A stretch of DNA of 54,686 nt from IMG/VR virus record IMGVR_UViG_3300020469_000060, positions 1-54,686 of that record; one strand, written 5' to 3'. The translations under genes and the position numbers were made by a program. Below, one piece after another: positions 52,847-54,686 of the stretch (positions are counted from its first letter, which is position 1; each line of letters begins with the position of its first letter). The stretch is from a virus. Under the pieces are notes generated by a model that made no database searches, was not told the DNA's origin, and saw nothing but the letters and a program-made list of their open reading frames with translations.

Positions 52847-52987
52847 TCAAACGCGAGTAGGATTACCTTGATAATCTACCATCTCTCCCTTGTTATCTTC
52901 ATCAGCAATCACATCCAGAATAGAAAGGATTTCATTTCCGTTGTTACCTTGCTTAAGGAGTTCGATTGCAGTTTGTTGGTTGAACAT
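52847..52987 (-). CDS. 46-aa hypothetical
   Basis: ATG at 52987, beginning MFNQQTAIELLKQGNNGNEI, then LSILDVIADEDN, ending YQGNPTRV. The IELLKQGNxGxEILxILDxI pattern is one I recall from short cyanophage proteins. The leader before the ATG has no G for about 40 bases and no Shine-Dalgarno, like the leaders of other genes in this cluster. Function unknown. Confidence 0.7.
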   Translation of the reverse strand: MFNQQTAIELLKQGNNGNEILSILDVIADEDNKGEMVDYQGNPTRV

Positions 52988-53080
52988 TTGGATAAGAAAG
53001 TGTTGTTTAGTAAATGGGGTTGTTGTTAATCTAGGACTTACCGATGCAATGCTAACGTGCCTAGATTGTTGGATTAAGTG

Positions 53081-53278
53081 TTAGTCTAGCAGATGAGGAT
53101 AATACTCTTGGACATCTTCAATCAATTCATCGACTGTTAGTTTGTCAATATCATTTGAGAGATAATCATATAACATTGCCAGACAATCTTTTAGGTCTAA
53201 ACCATCAATTACCTCTTGCACATAATTGTTTTGAAGTTCATCTCTATCGATGATGTTTGTTGTTGTAGATGTGTTCAT
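53081..53278 (-). CDS. 65-aa acidic hypothetical
   Basis: MNTSTTTNIIDRDELQNNYVQEVIDGLDL..., ending DELIEDVQEYYPHLLD. It is acidic and helical. The segments DELQNNYVQEVIDG and EYYPHLLD recur in short proteins of T4-like cyanophages as I remember them. The ATG at 53278 follows the preceding stop by 5 bases, so it is the third gene of a small operon beginning at 53824. No function known. Confidence 0.78.
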   Translation of the reverse strand: MNTSTTTNIIDRDELQNNYVQEVIDGLDLKDCLAMLYDYLSNDIDKLTVDELIEDVQEYYPHLLD

Positions 53279-53283
53279 TGGAA

Positions 53284-53496
53284 TTAAAATGCGTAAGTTT
53301 GATTGATTGCGTCAGACTTAAATCGTCGGCACAGTTTAAACAAGAGTTTTAAGTCGTCTGTGATTACATATCGGAATGAGGATGATTCGATAATGAAGTG
53401 ATCATCTTCCAACCATATTTGTGGAAGTTGTTTCTTGTAGATTGGAACATTAAGTAACTGAGTGTTCATTGTAGTATCAGGCAAAGACATAACCAT
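53284..53496 (-). CDS. 70-aa hypothetical
   Basis: It ends FKLCRRFKSDAINQTYAF. Three in-frame ATGs are possible: 53496, 53490 and 53469. The first two overlap the preceding gene (by 20 and 14 bases), and the third starts 7 bases after its stop. None has a clear ribosome site, so the start is uncertain. The core QIWLEDDHFIIESSSFRYVIT is a likely beta meander. Function unknown. Confidence 0.65.
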   Translation of the reverse strand: MVMSLPDTTMNTQLLNVPIYKKQLPQIWLEDDHFIIESSSFRYVITDDLKLLFKLCRRFKSDAINQTYAF

Positions 53497-53824
53497 TAGT
53501 GAATGATTCAGTTTTAAATACTTTTTCAGTACCCATTTGACCGACGAACTTTCTTACAAACCACTGATAATTCTTTTGGAAAACTCCTTCTCCAGTGATA
53601 CAAAACTCATCACAAAGTGCATTCAGTCTGCTCTTTGTTGTAACTGACTGATAACCACCATCAAAGATTGTCATAGAGTCATCATCTATCTCTGCAATCT
53701 TATTGCCGTGGAGACGTACAATAGAAACGTTTTCTTCCTCATTAAAGTGAACAGTTGTGTTTGCATTTGACCAGTTTTGATTGTTGTGAATAGCAGCAAT
53801 CATTTGGGATTCGATTTTTCTCAT
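53477..53824 (-). CDS. 115-aa conserved hypothetical
   Basis: MRKIESQMIAAIHNNQNWSNANTTVHF..., with HGNKIAEIDDDSMTIFDGGYQSVTTKSRLNAL in the middle and NYQWFVRKF near the end. This pattern (short N-terminal helix, HGNxIA, GGyxSxTTKSRLNA) is one I recognise from a widespread phage family without a known function. It is first in a three-gene unit and sits just downstream of repeat copy B. Its leader is C/A-rich. Confidence 0.8.
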   Translation of the reverse strand: MRKIESQMIAAIHNNQNWSNANTTVHFNEEENVSIVRLHGNKIAEIDDDSMTIFDGGYQSVTTKSRLNALCDEFCITGEGVFQKNYQWFVRKFVGQMGTEKVFKTESFTNGYVFA

Positions 53825-53847
53825 TTTGGTTTGGAGGGTTGTGGTGC

Positions 53848-53881
53848 TTACACTACTGAGACACTTTAGAGGCTTCAGTTA
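53848..53881 (-). repeat. intergenic repeat, copy B
   Basis: It contains the same invariant 20-mer as copy A, then CTCAGTAGTGTAA. It begins directly at the TAG stop of the 68-aa gene and ends 23 bases before the ATG at 53824. Confidence 0.9.
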
Positions 53882-54088
53882 CTATACCTCTGCTTTTAGT
53901 AAGTTACAACAACGATCTGCTTCTTTCAGTACATCATCATCTAATTCATCCCATTCGACATACTCATATGCCCCGCGATTTGTTTCATAACTACCATCTT
54001 CATAAAGGGGATGATACATTAAAAGAGTTTGATGATTGCCATCTAATGTATACGTGCAACCGTTAGTTTGTGAAATTAAAAATACCAT
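53882..54088 (-). CDS. 68-aa acidic hypothetical
   Basis: MVFLISQTNGCTYTLDGNHQ..., then YEDGSYETNRGAYEYVEWDELDDDVLKEADRCCNLL. Strands at the N-terminus and an acidic helix at the C-terminus; two adjacent Cys near the end. It follows the 62-aa gene after a 31-base leader that lacks a clear ribosome site. Its stop runs directly into repeat copy B. Function unknown. Confidence 0.7.
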   Translation of the reverse strand: MVFLISQTNGCTYTLDGNHQTLLMYHPLYEDGSYETNRGAYEYVEWDELDDDVLKEADRCCNLLKAEV

Positions 54089-54119
54089 AGTTTTGAGAAT
54101 AAATGTGATTTAGTAGTGT

Positions 54120-54308
54120 TTAGAAAGGATTAGTCCAGCGATCATATTGTGAATCCGTGATAACACCATCCTTACAAAGATAATCCGTATAATTATTCCA
54201 TTCTTCGCGTTTGGCACATACATCACCTTTGAAAGATGGTTCGTTTTCAATCACATCTGCCCACAATTGGCGGAAATCAGATAGGACTTGAACTTTGGTC
54301 ATTTTCAT
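54120..54308 (-). CDS. 62-aa hypothetical (WNNYTDYLCKDGVIT motif)
   Basis: A helical protein with KREEWNNYTDYLCKDGVITDSQYDRWTNPF at the C-terminus, a tail I recall from other short cyanophage proteins. The first ATG is at 54308, with a second at 54302 (MTKVQV). The leader between repeat copy C and the start is a long C/A tract containing hardly any G. Function unknown. Confidence 0.75.
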   Translation of the reverse strand: MKMTKVQVLSDFRQLWADVIENEPSFKGDVCAKREEWNNYTDYLCKDGVITDSQYDRWTNPF

Positions 54309-54345
54309 AATACTTTTGTTTGTGTGGTGTGGTGGGTGTGTGTCC

Positions 54346-54378
54346 TTACACTACTGAGACACTTTAGAGGCTTCAGTT
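54346..54378 (-). repeat. intergenic repeat, copy C
   Basis: It contains the invariant 20-mer, then CTCAGTAGTGTAA. It begins 1 base after the stop of the 44-aa gene and lies 37 bases before the ATG at 54308. Confidence 0.9.
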
Positions 54379-54379
54379 G

Positions 54380-54514
54380 TTATTTCTTTGTGATGTGGCA
54401 CCAACGTAATGATTTTGGTGCTTTATGTGCTTTCAATTTAGTCACCTTAACTTTTAAACCTGCATTGTTAAGATCTTCTGCAATTTGAGTGAGGTTTGTG
54501 AGACTTGCGTTCAT
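54380..54514 (-). CDS. 44-aa basic hypothetical
   Basis: ATG at 54514, MNASLTNLTQIAEDLNNAGL..., ending in a basic stretch KVKVTKLKAHKAPKSLRWCHITKK (TAA at 54380-54382). It begins 14 bases after repeat copy D and its stop touches copy C, so it is exactly framed by two repeats. It is probably a real micro-gene with a nucleic-acid-binding character; function unknown. Confidence 0.65.
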   Translation of the reverse strand: MNASLTNLTQIAEDLNNAGLKVKVTKLKAHKAPKSLRWCHITKK

Positions 54515-54528
54515 TTGGTTGGGTTCTG

Positions 54529-54560
54529 TTACTACTAGGACACTTTAGAGGCTTCAGTTA
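54529..54560 (-). repeat. intergenic repeat, copy D
   Basis: It contains the invariant 20-mer, then a diverged right end CCTAGTAGTAA. It begins directly at the TAG stop of the truncated gene and ends 14 bases before the ATG at 54514. Confidence 0.9.
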
Positions 54561-54686
54561 CTATGCCTCTGCAAGTTCTTGTTGTTGTAACATCAATTGC
54601 TCCTCTGTAACCTCATCCACACAGTCTTGAATCACAGTGTAGATGTAATCTATCTGACCAACATCATCAAAGATACGTGCAACAAG
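54561..54686 (-). CDS. C-terminal part of a small acidic hypothetical (cut by window edge)
   Basis: Forty-one codons are visible. They read ARIFDDVGQIDYIYTVIQ, then an acidic Gln-rich tail (DEVTEEQLMLQQQELAEA) and TAG at 54561-54563. The stop codon is the first base of repeat copy D's context. The start lies beyond the window. It continues the cluster of short helical acidic proteins. No domain recognised. Confidence 0.65.
   Translation of the reverse strand, partial: LVARIFDDVGQIDYIYTVIQDCVDEVTEEQLMLQQQELAEA

Noticed and set aside
52890-53084. Plus-strand frame of 64 codons
   Set aside because: It lies antisense to the 46-aa gene, which has a more family-like sequence, and has no ribosome site.
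54089-54119. A further copy of the intergenic repeat between the 62-aa and 68-aa genes
   Set aside because: Only a short ACACTACTAAAT-like match in the opposite orientation; it lacks the invariant 20-mer.
52133-54560. A CRISPR array
   Set aside because: The repeat copies are separated by whole genes of irregular length, not by uniform spacers, and no cas genes are present.
1-54686. tRNA genes, integrase or attachment site, insertion sequences, and photosynthesis genes such as psbA
   Set aside because: I looked for these usual cyanophage extras and saw none that I can support in this window.

Overview
The window is a leftward-reading block of a marine T4-like myovirus, most likely a cyanophage of Synechococcus or Prochlorococcus. 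Every gene I can support lies on the minus strand. The evidence is the run of T4 core genes in T4 order (25-6-7-8, then 13-14-15-16-17-18-19-20-21-22-23, then uvsY-uvsW-55-47-46), the AT-rich sequence, a DUF3110-like protein between genes 47 and 46, and a right-hand cluster of very small proteins of the kind cyanophages carry. Family assignments come from memory of T4 and cyanophage proteins; no database was searched.

Layout in the direction of transcription (high to low coordinates). (1) 54686-50210: an accessory, early-looking block of about 15 small genes plus a glycosyltransferase-like gene. Four near-identical copies of a 32-34 bp intergenic repeat lie here. So do host-type sigma-70 promoters (TTGACA/TATAAT with 17-18 bp spacers) and a roughly 500 bp non-coding stretch (52351-52846) with three cyanobacterial-type DnaA boxes beside an AT-rich tract. 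A strong intrinsic terminator (50179-50204) closes the block. (2) 50146-5494: virion genes. These are a hypothetical gene, a 55-aa gene, baseplate wedge genes 25, 6, a giant 7 (4393 aa) and 8, a 2503-aa DUF4815-type protein, two small genes, neck and terminator genes 13, 14 and 15, terminase gene 16, a fiber-like protein, a mosaic basic protein, terminase gene 17, a zinc-ribbon-like protein, sheath 18, tube 19, portal 20, a gp67-like core protein, a small hypothetical, protease 21, scaffold 22 and capsid 23. A perfect TTCG-loop terminator follows gene 23. (3) 5424-1: a tube-fold protein in the gp3 position, uvsY, a small gene, uvsW, a small beta-rich gene, the late sigma factor gp55, gp47, the DUF3110-like gene and the truncated start of gp46.

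The regulation is readable. Fifteen T4-type late -10 motifs (TATAAATA and close variants, or CTAAATA) sit just upstream of virion genes and uvsW. Gene 55, whose product should read those promoters, has a near-consensus host promoter (TTGTCA-17-TATAAT). The inferred programme is host sigma-70 transcription of the right block and gene 55, then gp55-directed transcription of the virion genes. Gp46/47, UvsY and UvsW would handle recombination-dependent replication, and gp16/17 would package the DNA.

The least ordinary parts are: the candidate origin at 52430-52840; the repeated intergenic element with G-poor leaders; a 15-bp hairpin at 11006-11044 with the portal-gene late promoter in its loop; and at least three repeat domains spread across the neck and baseplate proteins, which account for much of the unusual size of gp14, gp7 and the DUF4815 protein.
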